A stretch of DNA of 64,000 nucleotides from Amycolatopsis sp. NBC_01488 (GTDB taxonomy: Bacteria; Actinomycetota; Actinomycetes; Mycobacteriales; Pseudonocardiaceae). The notes beneath the pieces are model-generated. The model was not told the DNA's origin. It searched no databases and saw nothing but the letters and a program-made list of their open reading frames with translations. The DNA lies in assembly GCF_036227105.1 (NCBI RefSeq), contig NZ_CP109434.1, positions 1,306,001 through 1,370,000 on the forward strand. Direction: 5' to 3'. Positions within the stretch are counted from its first letter, which is position 1. Every line of letters starts with the position of its first letter. Made by a program: the position numbers and the translations under genes. Below, piece by piece: positions 27,933 through 37,270 of the stretch.

Positions 27933-30434
27933 TTGGCGCAGGGGGAACCGCAACCGCTCGTCTCGGTGATCGTGGTCAACTACCACGGCGCCGACGACAC
28001 GATCACCTGCCTGCGCGCGCTGGCCGAGCACGACTACCGCGAGCTCGAGCTGATCTGCGTCGACAACTCGGACGAAGCCGCGCGCATCCGCGAGGCCGTC
28101 CCCCAGGCCCGCGTCATCGAGGCCGGCCGCAACACCGGGTTCGCCGGGGGCTGCAACCTGGGTGCGAAGCACGCGAAGGGCACTGTCCTCGGCTTCCTCA
28201 ACAACGACGCCCGCCCGGCGCCCGGCTGGGTCTCCGCCGCGGTCGCCGAGCTGCGCGCGCAACCCCGCGTCGCCGCCGTGGCCAGCAAGGTCCTCGACTG
28301 GGACGGCACCGGCACCGACTTCGTCGACGGCGGCCTGACCTGGTTCGGCATGGGCTACAAGCGCCACGCGGGCTCGCCCCTGGAAGACGTCCCGGCCGCC
28401 GAGCACGAGGTCGCGAAGGACGTCCTGTTCGGCACCGGCTCCGCGATGTTCGTCCGCACGGCCGTGTTCGCCGAGCTGGACGGCTTCGACGAGCGGTTCT
28501 TCATGTTCTACGAGGACGTCGACCTCGGCTGGCGGCTCAACCTGCGCGGCTGGCGCGTCCGGTACGTCCCGGAATCGCTCACCCATCACCGCCACCACGG
28601 CACGATGGCCGCGGTCGACGCGCCGGAAACCGGCCGCGAGACCTTCCTGCTGGAGCGCAACGCCCTGGCCGCGCTCTACAAGAACCTCTCCGACGAGACG
28701 CTCGCCCGCGCGCTGCCCGCGGCGCTCGCCCTGGCCGTGCGCCGGGCCACCGCCCGCGGTGAGCTGGACGCCACCCAGCTGGACCTCGAGCAGGGCGTCG
28801 GCCCGATCGAGTCCGGCGACGTCGCGATCCCGCGCACCACGCTCGCCGGGATCCTCGCGATCGACCAGTTCGTCGAGCAGCTGCCGTCGCTGGCGGAGTC
28901 CCGCGCGGTCGAGCAGGCCGCCCGCGTCCGCACCGACGCCGACCTGCTTCCCTTGCTGCGCAAGGCTTTGGAGCCCGCCTACCCGCTGCCGCGCTACCTC
29001 GCCGCGCACGACATCCTCGTCGAGGCGTTCGGCATCGAGAAGGCGTTCGGCCAGCGCCGCAAGATCCTCGTGATCACCGGCGACGCGCTCACCGAGCGGA
29101 TGGCGGGCCCGGCGATCCGCGCCTGGAACATCGCGCTGGCCCTCGCGGCCGAGCACGACGTCCACCTCGTCACCACCAACCCCCTCGCGACGCCGCCGCC
29201 CGCGCCGTTCCGCGTCAGCGCCGGCAAGCACCGCGAGCTGGAGGCGCCGATCGTCTGGGCCGACGTCGTCGTCCTGCAGGGTCACGTGCTCGAACTCGCG
29301 CCGTCGCTGAAGAAGGAGCACCGCGGCAAGATCGTCGTCGCCGACCTCTACGACCCGATGCACCTGGAGCTGCTGGAGCAGGGCAAGGGCGTCGCCGACG
29401 ACCAGCGCGCGGCCGACCTCGCCGGCGTCACCCGGGTGCTCGACGCCCAGATCGAGCGCGGCGACTTCTTCCTCTGCGCGTCCGAGCGGCAGCGCCACCT
29501 CTGGCTCGGCCACCTGGCCGCGCTGGGCCGGCTTTCGCCGCGGCTCTACGACGCCGACCCGACGACGCAGTCGCTGCTCGCGGTCGTCCCCTTCGGACTG
29601 TCGACGGAGGCGCCCACGCGGACCGGCCCCGGGCTGCGCTCGACGCTCGGCCTCGGCGGCACCGACCACGTCGTGCTCTGGGCGGGCGGGGTCTACAGCT
29701 GGTTCGACCCGCTGACGCTCGTCCGCGCGATCGACACGCTCCGGCGTCGCCGCGGCGACGTCCGGCTGGTGTTCCTCGGCATGAAGCACCCGAACCCCGA
29801 GGTCGCCGAGATGGACATCGGCACGCGGACGATCCGGCTGGCGGATTCGCTGGGGCTGACGGGCAAGCACGTCTACTTCAACGAGCAGTGGGTGCCCTAC
29901 CACGAGCGCCAGAACTGGCTGCTCGACGCGAACTGCGGCGTCACGACGCACTACGAGCACGTCGAGACGACGTTCGCGTTCCGCACCCGGGTCCTCGACT
30001 ACCTGTGGGCCGGCCTGCCGATCGTGACGACCGACGGCGACTCGTTCGCCGACCTCGTGCGGGCGGAGCGGCTGGGCGTCGTCGTCCCGGCCGAGGACGC
30101 CGACGCGCTGGCCGAAGCCCTGGAAAAGTGCTTGTACGACGAGGAGTTCGCCGCGGGCTGCGTCGAGCGGATCGCCGTCGTCGCACAGCGCTACACCTGG
30201 CCCGAAGCGCTGAAGCCGCTGGTGGAGTTCTGCCGCGACCCGCGTCCGGCGGCCGACCGGCTGCCCGGCTCCGCGGACCTGGTGACGACGCCGGCGGTGC
30301 GCGGCCGCGCGATGCTGCGCCGCGACGCCGACCTGGTCCGGGAATACCTCGCGGCCGGCGGAGCGGGCGAGCTGGCGCGGCGCGTCGGCGGTCGCGTCTT
30401 CAAGGTCGCGAAGCAACGGCTCCGTCGTGGCTAG
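27933..30434 (+). CDS. two-domain glycosyltransferase, GT2-GT4 fusion
   Basis: 833 aa. Residues about 8-290 are a GT2 domain ('VSVIVVNYHGADDTI', 'VDNSDE', 'LNNDARPAPGW', 'MFYEDVDLGWRLNLRGW'). After a helical linker of about 80 residues, residues about 370-790 are a GT-B domain ('ILVITGDALTERMAGPAIRAWN', 'VLWAGGVYSWFDPLTLV', 'DYLWAGLPIVTTDGDSFADLV'). No membrane span is seen. It could add two sugars in succession to a lipid-linked chain. TTG 27933 is chosen because AAGGAG lies 6-7 nt upstream. It overlaps the next GT4 gene by 8 nt, so the genes are coupled. Confidence 0.83.
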   Translation: MAQGEPQPLVSVIVVNYHGADDTITCLRALAEHDYRELELICVDNSDEAARIREAVPQARVIEAGRNTGFAGGCNLGAKHAKGTVLGFLNNDARPAPGWVSAAVAELRAQPRVAAVASKVLDWDGTGTDFVDGGLTWFGMGYKRHAGSPLEDVPAAEHEVAKDVLFGTGSAMFVRTAVFAELDGFDERFFMFYEDVDLGWRLNLRGWRVRYVPESLTHHRHHGTMAAVDAPETGRETFLLERNALAALYKNLSDETLARALPAALALAVRRATARGELDATQLDLEQGVGPIESGDVAIPRTTLAGILAIDQFVEQLPSLAESRAVEQAARVRTDADLLPLLRKALEPAYPLPRYLAAHDILVEAFGIEKAFGQRRKILVITGDALTERMAGPAIRAWNIALALAAEHDVHLVTTNPLATPPPAPFRVSAGKHRELEAPIVWADVVVLQGHVLELAPSLKKEHRGKIVVADLYDPMHLELLEQGKGVADDQRAADLAGVTRVLDAQIERGDFFLCASERQRHLWLGHLAALGRLSPRLYDADPTTQSLLAVVPFGLSTEAPTRTGPGLRSTLGLGGTDHVVLWAGGVYSWFDPLTLVRAIDTLRRRRGDVRLVFLGMKHPNPEVAEMDIGTRTIRLADSLGLTGKHVYFNEQWVPYHERQNWLLDANCGVTTHYEHVETTFAFRTRVLDYLWAGLPIVTTDGDSFADLVRAERLGVVVPAEDADALAEALEKCLYDEEFAAGCVERIAVVAQRYTWPEALKPLVEFCRDPRPAADRLPGSADLVTTPAVRGRAMLRRDADLVREYLAAGGAGELARRVGGRVFKVAKQRLRRG

Positions 30435-31512
30435 ATCCCTCAGCGTCCTCCTCGACGGCACCCCACTGCTCGGCGCGCGCACCGGCATCGGCCGGTACAC
30501 GTCCGCGCTGATCGAAGAGCTGGTGTCGATCCCCGAGGTCGACACGCGCGCGGTGGCGTTCACGCTGCGGGGCTGGCGACGGCTGCGGCACGTCCTCCCG
30601 TACGGCGCGCGGGCGCGCGGCATGCCGGTGGCGGCGCGGCTGCTGCGGATGGCGTGGATGCGGTCGGACTTCCCGCCGGTGGAGCTGTTCGCCGGGCCGA
30701 CCGACGTCGTGCACGGCACGAACTTCGTGCTGCCGGGCCGGGTCCGCGCCGCGGGCGTGGTGACGATCCACGACCTGGCCTTCTTCGACAACCCCGCGGA
30801 GCTGGCTCCGAGCGATCACGGGCTGCCGGAGCTGGTCCGCCGCGGTGCCCGCCGCGCGAACGTGATCTGCACCCCGACGGCGGCGGTGGCCGACTCGGTG
30901 GCGGAGCGCCTCGACGTCGACCGCGACAAGATCGTGGTGACGCCGCTGGGCGTCAACCCGGCGTGGTTCACCGCGCGCCCGCCGGACGACGAGCGCCGCG
31001 CGCGGCTCGGACTGCCCGCGCGGTACCTGCTGTTCGCCGGAGCGGCGGGCCCGCGCAAGGGCCTCGACTGGCTGACCCGCGCCCACGAAGCGGCGCCGGA
31101 CCTGCCGGACCTGGTGTTCGCGGGTCCCGGCCCGTTCCCGCGTGGCGCCCGGACCTTCCAGACCGGCTATCTGTCCGATGTGGACCTCCGGACGGTGGTC
31201 GCCGGGGCATCGGCGCTGGTACTGCCGTCGCGCGACGAGGGGTTCGGGCTGCCGGTGCTGGAGGCGATGGCCTCGGACGTCCCGGTGGTGTGCACGGACA
31301 TCCCGGCGTTGCGCGAAGTGGCGGGCGACTGCGCGAGCCTGGTCCCGTACGGCGACGTCGACGGGCTGGCGGAGGCCCTGCGCACGGCGGTGACGGACCC
31401 GCACGCGGCGGCGACGTCGGCTTCCCGGCGCGCGCACGCGGCCAACTTCACGTGGCGGACGTGCGCCGAGCTGACGGTCGGCGCGTACCGGCTGGCCTCA
31501 GGCCGTCACTGA
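30427..31512 (+). CDS. GT4 glycosyltransferase
   Basis: 361 aa, GT-B: 'VLLDGTPLLGARTGIGRYTS', 'HGTNFVLPG', 'VVTIHDLAFFD', 'LFAGAAGPRKGLDWL' and 'GFGLPVLEAMASDVPVV'. It starts with GTG inside the end of the fusion glycosyltransferase. The 'TPLLGARTGIGRY' N-terminus resembles mannosyltransferases of actinomycete cell-wall polysaccharides. It converges on rmlD with a 7-nt overlap. A copy of GTCCNNTGTGGAC lies at 31173-31185. Confidence 0.83.
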   Translation: MARSLSVLLDGTPLLGARTGIGRYTSALIEELVSIPEVDTRAVAFTLRGWRRLRHVLPYGARARGMPVAARLLRMAWMRSDFPPVELFAGPTDVVHGTNFVLPGRVRAAGVVTIHDLAFFDNPAELAPSDHGLPELVRRGARRANVICTPTAAVADSVAERLDVDRDKIVVTPLGVNPAWFTARPPDDERRARLGLPARYLLFAGAAGPRKGLDWLTRAHEAAPDLPDLVFAGPGPFPRGARTFQTGYLSDVDLRTVVAGASALVLPSRDEGFGLPVLEAMASDVPVVCTDIPALREVAGDCASLVPYGDVDGLAEALRTAVTDPHAAATSASRRAHAANFTWRTCAELTVGAYRLASGRH

Positions 31513-32393
31513 GCTCGGAAGTAGGCCGCCAGGGCTTCTTCCCAGGGCCGCATCGGGGTCAGCCACGCTTCTTTCCACGAAGCCGGGGACAGCACCGAGT
31601 ACGCCGGCCGCGTCGCTGCCTGGGGGTACTCCGCCGACGTGCACGGCCGCACCCGCGCGGGGTCCGCGCCCAGGTGCGTGAAGATCGCCTGGGCGAAGCC
31701 GCACCAGCTCACCGAGCCCGCGTTGGTGCAGTGCAGGATCCGGCGTTCCGGCCCGTCACCGGCCGCCACCCGGGCAGCCAGCTCCATGAGCCCCGCGGCC
31801 AGGTCGGCGGTCCACGTGGGACCGCCGATCTGATCGTCCACAACGGACAGTTCGGGTCGCGAAGACTCCAGGCGTGCCATGGTCTTCACGAAGTTCGAAC
31901 CCGAACGCCCGTACAGCCACCCCGTCCGCACCACCCAGGACGACGCACCCGAGCCGAGCACGGCGTCTTCACCCGCCGCTTTGGTGCGGCCGTACGCCGA
32001 ACGCGGACCCAGCTCGTCCGAAGGCTCGTACGGCGTGGTGGCATCGCCGGAAAAGACGTAGTCCGTCGACACGTGGATCAGCGGTACCCGCCGGGACGCG
32101 CACGCCGCGGCCAGGACCCGGGGGCCGTCGGCGTTCACCGCGAACGCGCGGTCCTCGTCCGTCTCCGCTCGGTCGACCGCCGTGTACGCCGCCGCGTTGA
32201 CCACCACCGGGGCCGAGCCGTTCTCGCGGGCGCGGTCGGCCAGCGCGCCGACCGCCGCCAGGACCTGACCGGTCTGCGTCAGGTCCAGTTCGGCCGAGCC
32301 GGGGGCGATGACGTCGACGTCCGGGGACGCCGGCGCGGCCAGGTCGCGGCCGAGCTGTCCGGAACCGCCGGGCACGAGCACCGTCAGCCGCAC
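31506..32393 (-). CDS. rmlD: dTDP-4-dehydrorhamnose reductase
   Basis: 295 aa, extended SDR. NADPH motif 'VPGGSGQLGRDLA', 'NAAAYTAVDRAETDED', 'VSTDYVFSG', the catalytic YxxxK as 'YGRTKAAGE', and 'WVVRTGWLYG'. It makes dTDP-L-rhamnose, the donor for the nearby rhamnosyltransferases. GTG 32393 is chosen because GAGGA lies about 8 nt upstream; ATG 32399 is the alternative. It follows rmlB by about 10 nt, so rmlB-rmlD is one unit. rmlA and rmlC are not in the window. Confidence 0.92.
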   Translation of the reverse strand: MRLTVLVPGGSGQLGRDLAAPASPDVDVIAPGSAELDLTQTGQVLAAVGALADRARENGSAPVVVNAAAYTAVDRAETDEDRAFAVNADGPRVLAAACASRRVPLIHVSTDYVFSGDATTPYEPSDELGPRSAYGRTKAAGEDAVLGSGASSWVVRTGWLYGRSGSNFVKTMARLESSRPELSVVDDQIGGPTWTADLAAGLMELAARVAAGDGPERRILHCTNAGSVSWCGFAQAIFTHLGADPARVRPCTSAEYPQAATRPAYSVLSPASWKEAWLTPMRPWEEALAAYFRAQ

Positions 32394-32403
32394 GAGCACA
32401 TCC

Positions 32404-33393
32404 TCACTTGTTGAGCGCGGCCCGCTCCGCCAGGGGCTCCCACCACGCGCGATTGTCCGTGTACCAGGCCACTGTCGCGGCCAGACCGTCCTCGAAGGAC
32501 ACGCGCGGAGCGTACCCCAGCTCTGACGCGATCTTCGTGATGTCCACCGAGTACCGGCGGTCGTGGCCCTTGCGGTCTTCGACCGGCTCGACGCTGTCCC
32601 AGCCCGCTCCGACGGCCGCGAGCAGCTGCTCCGTCAGCTCGCGGTTCGTCAGCTCGGTGCCGCCGCCGATGTTGTAGATCTCGCCGGGGCGGCCGCCGTC
32701 GGCGACCAGCTGGATGCCGTGGCAGTGATCGTCCACGTGCAGCCAGTCACGGACGTTGAGGCCGTCGCCGTAGAGCGGCACCTTCCGCCCGTCGAGGAGG
32801 TTCGTGACGAACAGCGGGATGACCTTCTCGGGGAACTGGTACGGACCGTAGTTGTTGGAGCACCGCGTGATGCACACCGGCAGCCCGTGCGTCCGGAAGA
32901 AGGAGCGCGCCACCAGATCGGAGGACGCCTTCGACGCCGAATAGGGCGAGTTCGGCTCCAGCACGTGATCTTCGGTCCAGGAGCCGGTCTCGATCGAGCC
33001 GTACACCTCGTCCGTGGAGACGTGGACGAACTTCGAGACGCCCGCTTCCAGCGCCGTCTGCAGCAGGTTCTGCGTGCCGAGCACGTTGGTCAGCACGAAG
33101 TCGGCCGCGCCGAGGATCGAGCGGTCCACATGCGACTCGGCGGCGAAGTGCACGACCAGGTCCACGCCGCGCATGACCTCGGCGACCCGCGCGGTGTCAC
33201 AGATGTCGCCGCGGACGAACCGCAGCCGCGGGTCGGCGGCGACCGGGGCCAGGTTGGCCTCGTTGCCGGCGTAGGTGAGTTTGTCCAGCACCACCACCTC
33301 GGCGTCGCGCAGCGCCGGGTAGGCGCCGGTGAGCACCTGCCGGACGTAGTGCGACCCGATGAAGCCGGCACCCCCGGTGACCAGGACCCGCAT
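32404..33393 (-). CDS. rmlB: dTDP-glucose 4,6-dehydratase
   Basis: 329 aa, extended SDR. 'VTGGAGFIGSHYVRQV' binds NAD+. 'HFAAESHVDRSI', 'STDEVYGS' (catalytic Thr-Asp-Glu) and 'YSASKASSDLV' (YxxxK) are all present, as in true RmlB. It converts dTDP-glucose to the 4-keto-6-deoxy sugar used by RmlC and RmlD. ATG 33393 has GGCGGGAAG upstream. It is the first gene of the rmlB-rmlD unit and is divergent from the LCP gene. Confidence 0.93.
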   Translation of the reverse strand: MRVLVTGGAGFIGSHYVRQVLTGAYPALRDAEVVVLDKLTYAGNEANLAPVAADPRLRFVRGDICDTARVAEVMRGVDLVVHFAAESHVDRSILGAADFVLTNVLGTQNLLQTALEAGVSKFVHVSTDEVYGSIETGSWTEDHVLEPNSPYSASKASSDLVARSFFRTHGLPVCITRCSNNYGPYQFPEKVIPLFVTNLLDGRKVPLYGDGLNVRDWLHVDDHCHGIQLVADGGRPGEIYNIGGGTELTNRELTEQLLAAVGAGWDSVEPVEDRKGHDRRYSVDITKIASELGYAPRVSFEDGLAATVAWYTDNRAWWEPLAERAALNK

Positions 33394-33531
33394 CTTCCCG
33401 CCTTTCCCTCGGCCCCGACCGGGGCAATCGGCCCCCAGCCTACGGAGGCCTGACAACACCCTCAGTAGAGTCATGGTGGAGGCACATCGGTGCCCTGGGG
33501 GAAGCACGGGGTTTCACAGGGGAGGAAGCGC

Positions 33532-35049
33532 GTGACCGATTGGCCTGCGCCGACCGTCCCGGCGGGCCGCAACCACGGCGTCGCGGTGTTCGCACGCCGC
33601 GGCGGCAAGGTCGTCGTGTCGTTGCTGTCCGTCGCGATCCTGGCCCTGACCTGGTACGGCTGGCAGTTCATCGGTGACCCGAACACCGGCCTGACCACCA
33701 CGAACGTCTTCGCCGACACCGAGGCGCACGCGAAGCCGCTCGACGGCGCCATCGACATCCTCCTGGTCGGCCAGGACAGCCGCACCGACGCGCAGGGCAA
33801 CCCGCTGTCGCGCGAGGTGCTGGACATGCTGCACGCCGGCGTTTCGGACGGCGAGCTGAACACCGACACGATGATCCTGGTGCACATCCCCCAGAACGGG
33901 AAACAGGCGGTCGCGATCTCGTTCCCCCGCGACTCCTGGGTGGAGCTGGCCGGCGGCTACGGCAAGCACAAGCTCAACAGCGCGTTCGTCTACGCGTACA
34001 CGGACACTTACAAGACGTTGCAGCGCCAGGGAATGACCGACCTGAAGCAGGCCGACGCGCAGGCGAAGGTCGCCGGGCGGAAGAACCTGATCGCCACGAT
34101 CGAGAAGTTCATCGGCAAGCCCGGGATGATCGACCGCTACGCCGAGGTCAACCTGGCGAGCTTCTACGAGATCACCAAGTCGATCGGCGGCGTCGAGGTC
34201 TGTCTCAACGGACCGGTCAAGGAGGCGAAGTCCGGCGTGGACCTGCCGGGCGGCCGCCAGACGATCGAGGGCGTGCAGGCGCTCGCGTTCGTCCGCCAGC
34301 GCTACGGCCTGCCCAACTACGACCTCGACCGGATCGCGCGGCAGCAGGCGTTCCTCTCCGGGCTGGCCCGCAAGGTCATCTCGAGCGACGTGCTGACCAG
34401 CCCGGGCAAGATCGCCGACCTCGTGTCGGCGGTGAAGAAGTCCGTCGTGGTCTCGCAGGGCTGGGACCTGACCGAGTTCGCCGAGCAGATGCGCGGCCTG
34501 ACCGGCGGCAACATCGAGTTCCACACCATCCCGACGCTGGGCAACGCGGTGATCGGCGGCGCCGACGTGCTGCGCGTCGACCAGGCGGCCGTCCAGGCCG
34601 AGGTGACGCGGCTGACGTCGGACGGCGACACCCCGTCGACGCCGACGGCCACGCAGCTGCCCGGCGCGAAGGCCGTCACGGTCGAGCTGTTCGACGGCTC
34701 GGGCTCGCCGACGCTGGCCGGCCAGACGCACACCATGCTCCAGGGCAAGGGCTTCACCGTCGCCGCCGACCAGAAGCTGAGCACCCGCACCACCACCGTC
34801 GTCCGGTACAACCCGGCCGACACCGCCGCGCTGGACCTGGTCAAGCAGGCGCTGGGCGCCGGCGTCCAGGCCGAGCCGGACCGCGACGTCACCGCCGGGC
34901 ACGTGCGCGTGCTGCTGGGCAAGGACTTCCGCAGCTCGGCCGCGGGCTCGGGCGGCGCGCCGACGTCGTCGGCCCCGCCCTCGGCCCCGGTGTCCACCAC
35001 CCCCGCCGCGCCGCCGATCACCGCGGGCGACGTTCCCTGCGTCAACTAG
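33532..35049 (+). CDS. LytR-CpsA-Psr (LCP) family glycopolymer ligase with LytR_C tail
   Basis: 505 aa. A cytoplasmic N-terminus, one membrane span at about residues 26-48, an extracellular LCP domain at about 85-270 ('LLVGQDSRTDAQGN', 'SFPRDSWVEL', 'EVNLASFYEI', 'FVRQRYGLPNYDLDRIARQQ') and a LytR_C domain at about 385-470. LCP proteins attach lipid-linked glycopolymers such as arabinogalactan to peptidoglycan; the conserved Arg and Asp residues for pyrophosphate and Mg are present. The chain ends 'GDVPCVN'. GTG 33532 is set by GGGGAGG 6-8 nt upstream. It matches the mycobacterial cpsA position next to rmlD. Confidence 0.9.
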   Translation: MTDWPAPTVPAGRNHGVAVFARRGGKVVVSLLSVAILALTWYGWQFIGDPNTGLTTTNVFADTEAHAKPLDGAIDILLVGQDSRTDAQGNPLSREVLDMLHAGVSDGELNTDTMILVHIPQNGKQAVAISFPRDSWVELAGGYGKHKLNSAFVYAYTDTYKTLQRQGMTDLKQADAQAKVAGRKNLIATIEKFIGKPGMIDRYAEVNLASFYEITKSIGGVEVCLNGPVKEAKSGVDLPGGRQTIEGVQALAFVRQRYGLPNYDLDRIARQQAFLSGLARKVISSDVLTSPGKIADLVSAVKKSVVVSQGWDLTEFAEQMRGLTGGNIEFHTIPTLGNAVIGGADVLRVDQAAVQAEVTRLTSDGDTPSTPTATQLPGAKAVTVELFDGSGSPTLAGQTHTMLQGKGFTVAADQKLSTRTTTVVRYNPADTAALDLVKQALGAGVQAEPDRDVTAGHVRVLLGKDFRSSAAGSGGAPTSSAPPSAPVSTTPAAPPITAGDVPCVN

Positions 35050-35086
35050 ACTGAGCACGCAGGGTGGTCGGGGGAGGTAAGCCAGG

Positions 35087-36382
35087 GTGGAAGACGAGCA
35101 GGAAAAGCCGGATCCGGTCGCGGAGCCGGTGACGGAGCGCGACGATCCCGAGTGGAAGCCGTCGCCGTTCCCGCGTGCGGTGGCCCCCGCTCCGGTGGCG
35201 CCTTCGCGAGTGCGCCGGGCCGGGCGGGTCACCCGCCGGATCGCGGTCGGGCTCGTCTCGGTGCTCGCGCTCGGCGCCAGCGGCTACGCCTACGTCACCA
35301 AGGACCAGCTGCAGAGCACGGTCCCGACGACCGACGCGCTCACCCCGCGCGCCGGCGAGCCCGCGCCGCCGCCCGCGGACGACGGCGCCGACGACATCCT
35401 GCTCGTCGGCAGCGACGCGCGGACGGACGCACAGGGCAACCAGCTCCCGCCGCGGGTGCTGAAGGAGCTGCGGACCGAAGCCAACGGCGGCGCGGTGAAC
35501 ACCGACACGGTGATCGTGCTGCGGGTGCCGAAGAACGGCTCGAAGCCGTCCGCGGTCTCGGTGCCGCGCGACACGTGGACGGACATCCCGGGCCGCGGCA
35601 AGGCGAAGATCAACTCCGCCTACGGCATCGCGAAGGCGCACTTCGCGCAGCAACTGCGCGAGCAGGGCGAGCGCGACCAGGCGAAGATCGAGCGCGACTC
35701 CGACACCGAGGGCCGCCGGGTGCTGGTGCAGGCGGTGCAGGACCTCACGCAGGTGCGGATCGACCACTACGCCGAGATCAACCTGCTGGGCTTCTACCTG
35801 CTCACCGAGGCGCTCGGCGGCGTCAAGGTGTGCCTGAACCACGCGACCGAGGACAAGGATTCGGGCGCGAACTTCCGCCGCGGCGAGCAGACGGTGTCCG
35901 GCGGCGAAGCGCTCTCGTTCGTCCGCCAGCGCAAGAACCTGCCGCGCGGCGACCTCGACCGGATCGTGCGCCAGCAGGCGTTCCTGTCCTCGGCGCTGCA
36001 CCAGGTGCTCTCGGCGGGCACGCTGACCAGCCCCGGCACGCTGGCCGGCCTGATGGACGCGGTGCACCGGTCGCTGACCCTGGACCCGGGGCTCGACCTG
36101 CTGCAGTTCGCGCAGCAGGCGAAAGGCATCGCGTCGGGCGACCTGACGTTCGCAACGATCCCGGTGATCACGGCGAACGGCCGCAGCGAGGACGGCCAGA
36201 GCATCGTGGAGGTCGATCCCGCGGCGGTCCGCGAGTTCGTGGCGGGCCTGGCGGGCCGCTCGGCACCGGCAGCGGCGAAGGCCCCGGGCGGAGCCCCGGC
36301 GGGCGGCGGATCGGGCAGCGGCGCCGCCCCCGCCGCGGCGCCGCTGCTCCAGGCCTCCGACGGAGTCCCCTGCGTCAACTAG
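35087..36382 (+). CDS. LCP family glycopolymer ligase, second copy
   Basis: 431 aa. Charged cytoplasmic N-terminus (1-45), one membrane span (about 50-70), LCP domain (about 100-330: 'LLVGSDARTDAQGN', 'SVPRDTWTDIPG', 'EINLLGFYLL', 'FVRQRKNLPRGDLDRIVRQQ') and a Gly/Ala/Pro-rich end without a LytR_C domain. Its last residues 'GVPCVN' match the first LCP protein. GTG 35087 has GGGGAGG upstream. It lies 37 nt after the first copy and is probably co-transcribed; the two may serve different polymers. Confidence 0.88.
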   Translation: MEDEQEKPDPVAEPVTERDDPEWKPSPFPRAVAPAPVAPSRVRRAGRVTRRIAVGLVSVLALGASGYAYVTKDQLQSTVPTTDALTPRAGEPAPPPADDGADDILLVGSDARTDAQGNQLPPRVLKELRTEANGGAVNTDTVIVLRVPKNGSKPSAVSVPRDTWTDIPGRGKAKINSAYGIAKAHFAQQLREQGERDQAKIERDSDTEGRRVLVQAVQDLTQVRIDHYAEINLLGFYLLTEALGGVKVCLNHATEDKDSGANFRRGEQTVSGGEALSFVRQRKNLPRGDLDRIVRQQAFLSSALHQVLSAGTLTSPGTLAGLMDAVHRSLTLDPGLDLLQFAQQAKGIASGDLTFATIPVITANGRSEDGQSIVEVDPAAVREFVAGLAGRSAPAAAKAPGGAPAGGGSGSGAAPAAAPLLQASDGVPCVN

Positions 36383-36411
36383 CGTCGCCTTCCTGGGAAA
36401 GCGCGTCCTGG

Positions 36412-37248
36412 TCAGGCGAAGTCGGCGCGGTGGTCCTCCGCCCACTGCCGGAAGGTCCGCGGCGCGTTCCCGGTCACCTCACGCACCACCTCTGTCACCG
36501 CCGACGGCTCCCGCGTCGTCCGCTCCCACGCGCGCAGGACCTCCGGCGGCACCTCCGGCGGCCACCCCAGCGCCGTCATGCGGGCCGTCGTCTGCTCCGG
36601 CGTCTCCTCCTCGACCCGCAGCGGCCGGCCGAGGACGTCCGCGAGCACTTCCGCCTGCTCCCGGAACGTGATCGGCGCCGGCCCGCTCAGCGGCAGCGCT
36701 TCGCCCCCGTGGGAGCCGTCGACCAGGATCCGCGCCGCGACGTCGGCGATGTCGCGCTCGTGGATGGCGCCGATCCGCGCGTCCGGGTACGGGGTGCGGA
36801 CGACGCCCTCGGCGATGTCCGCGCGCCAGCCCAGGACGTTGGTGGCGAACGCGCCCGGGTTCAGCAGCGTCTCCGCGAACGGCGCCGCGATCAGCGCCTG
36901 CTCCACCGCGCGGTGGAGCGCCGCGATCCGGCTCTGCGAGGACCGCGGCTCGAGCGTCGCCCCCGACGACAGCAGCACCACGTGCCGCACGCCGGCCGCT
37001 TCGGCCGCCTTCACGAAGCCCTCGACCCCCGAGGGCCGCGCGTACAGGAACACCCCCGAGACGCCGTCGAGCGCGACGTCCAGTGTGGACGGATCTTCGA
37101 GGTCGGCGCTCACCGCGTCGACGCCGTCCGGGACGTCGAGCGTGGTGGCGTCGCGGCTCGCCGCGCGGACGTCCTGGCCTGCGGTGACGAGCGCGTCGAG
37201 CACCGCGCGCCCGACGTGTCCGCGCGCGCCCGTGACGAGAATGGACAT
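36412..37248 (-). CDS. NmrA-like NAD(P)-binding protein
   Basis: 278 aa. 'VTGARGHVGRAVLDAL' is the nucleotide-binding motif at residue 4. It resembles the atypical SDR/NmrA group (quinone oxidoreductase-like or redox sensors): the YxxxK pair is not obvious, and 'LLSSGATLEPRS' replaces the usual catalytic serine strand. A strong inverted repeat lies 23 nt upstream of its ATG, as is common for such genes under HxlR or MarR-type control. No regulator gene is adjacent. Confidence 0.78.
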   Translation of the reverse strand: MSILVTGARGHVGRAVLDALVTAGQDVRAASRDATTLDVPDGVDAVSADLEDPSTLDVALDGVSGVFLYARPSGVEGFVKAAEAAGVRHVVLLSSGATLEPRSSQSRIAALHRAVEQALIAAPFAETLLNPGAFATNVLGWRADIAEGVVRTPYPDARIGAIHERDIADVAARILVDGSHGGEALPLSGPAPITFREQAEVLADVLGRPLRVEEETPEQTTARMTALGWPPEVPPEVLRAWERTTREPSAVTEVVREVTGNAPRTFRQWAEDHRADFA

Positions 37249-37270
37249 GGCTGTCCCCCAGCTTCCGAGA

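Noticed and set aside
27900..30791. 963-codon minus-strand frame opposite the fusion glycosyltransferase
   Set aside because: A high-GC antisense shadow with Arg/Ala/Gly-rich composition and no domain; the forward strand has clear GT2 and GT4 motifs.
21382..36382. Secondary-metabolite cluster based on many glycosyltransferases and rml genes
   Set aside because: No scaffold enzymes (PKS, NRPS, terpene synthase) are present; synteny with manB-wbbL-rmlD-LCP points to cell-wall polysaccharide.
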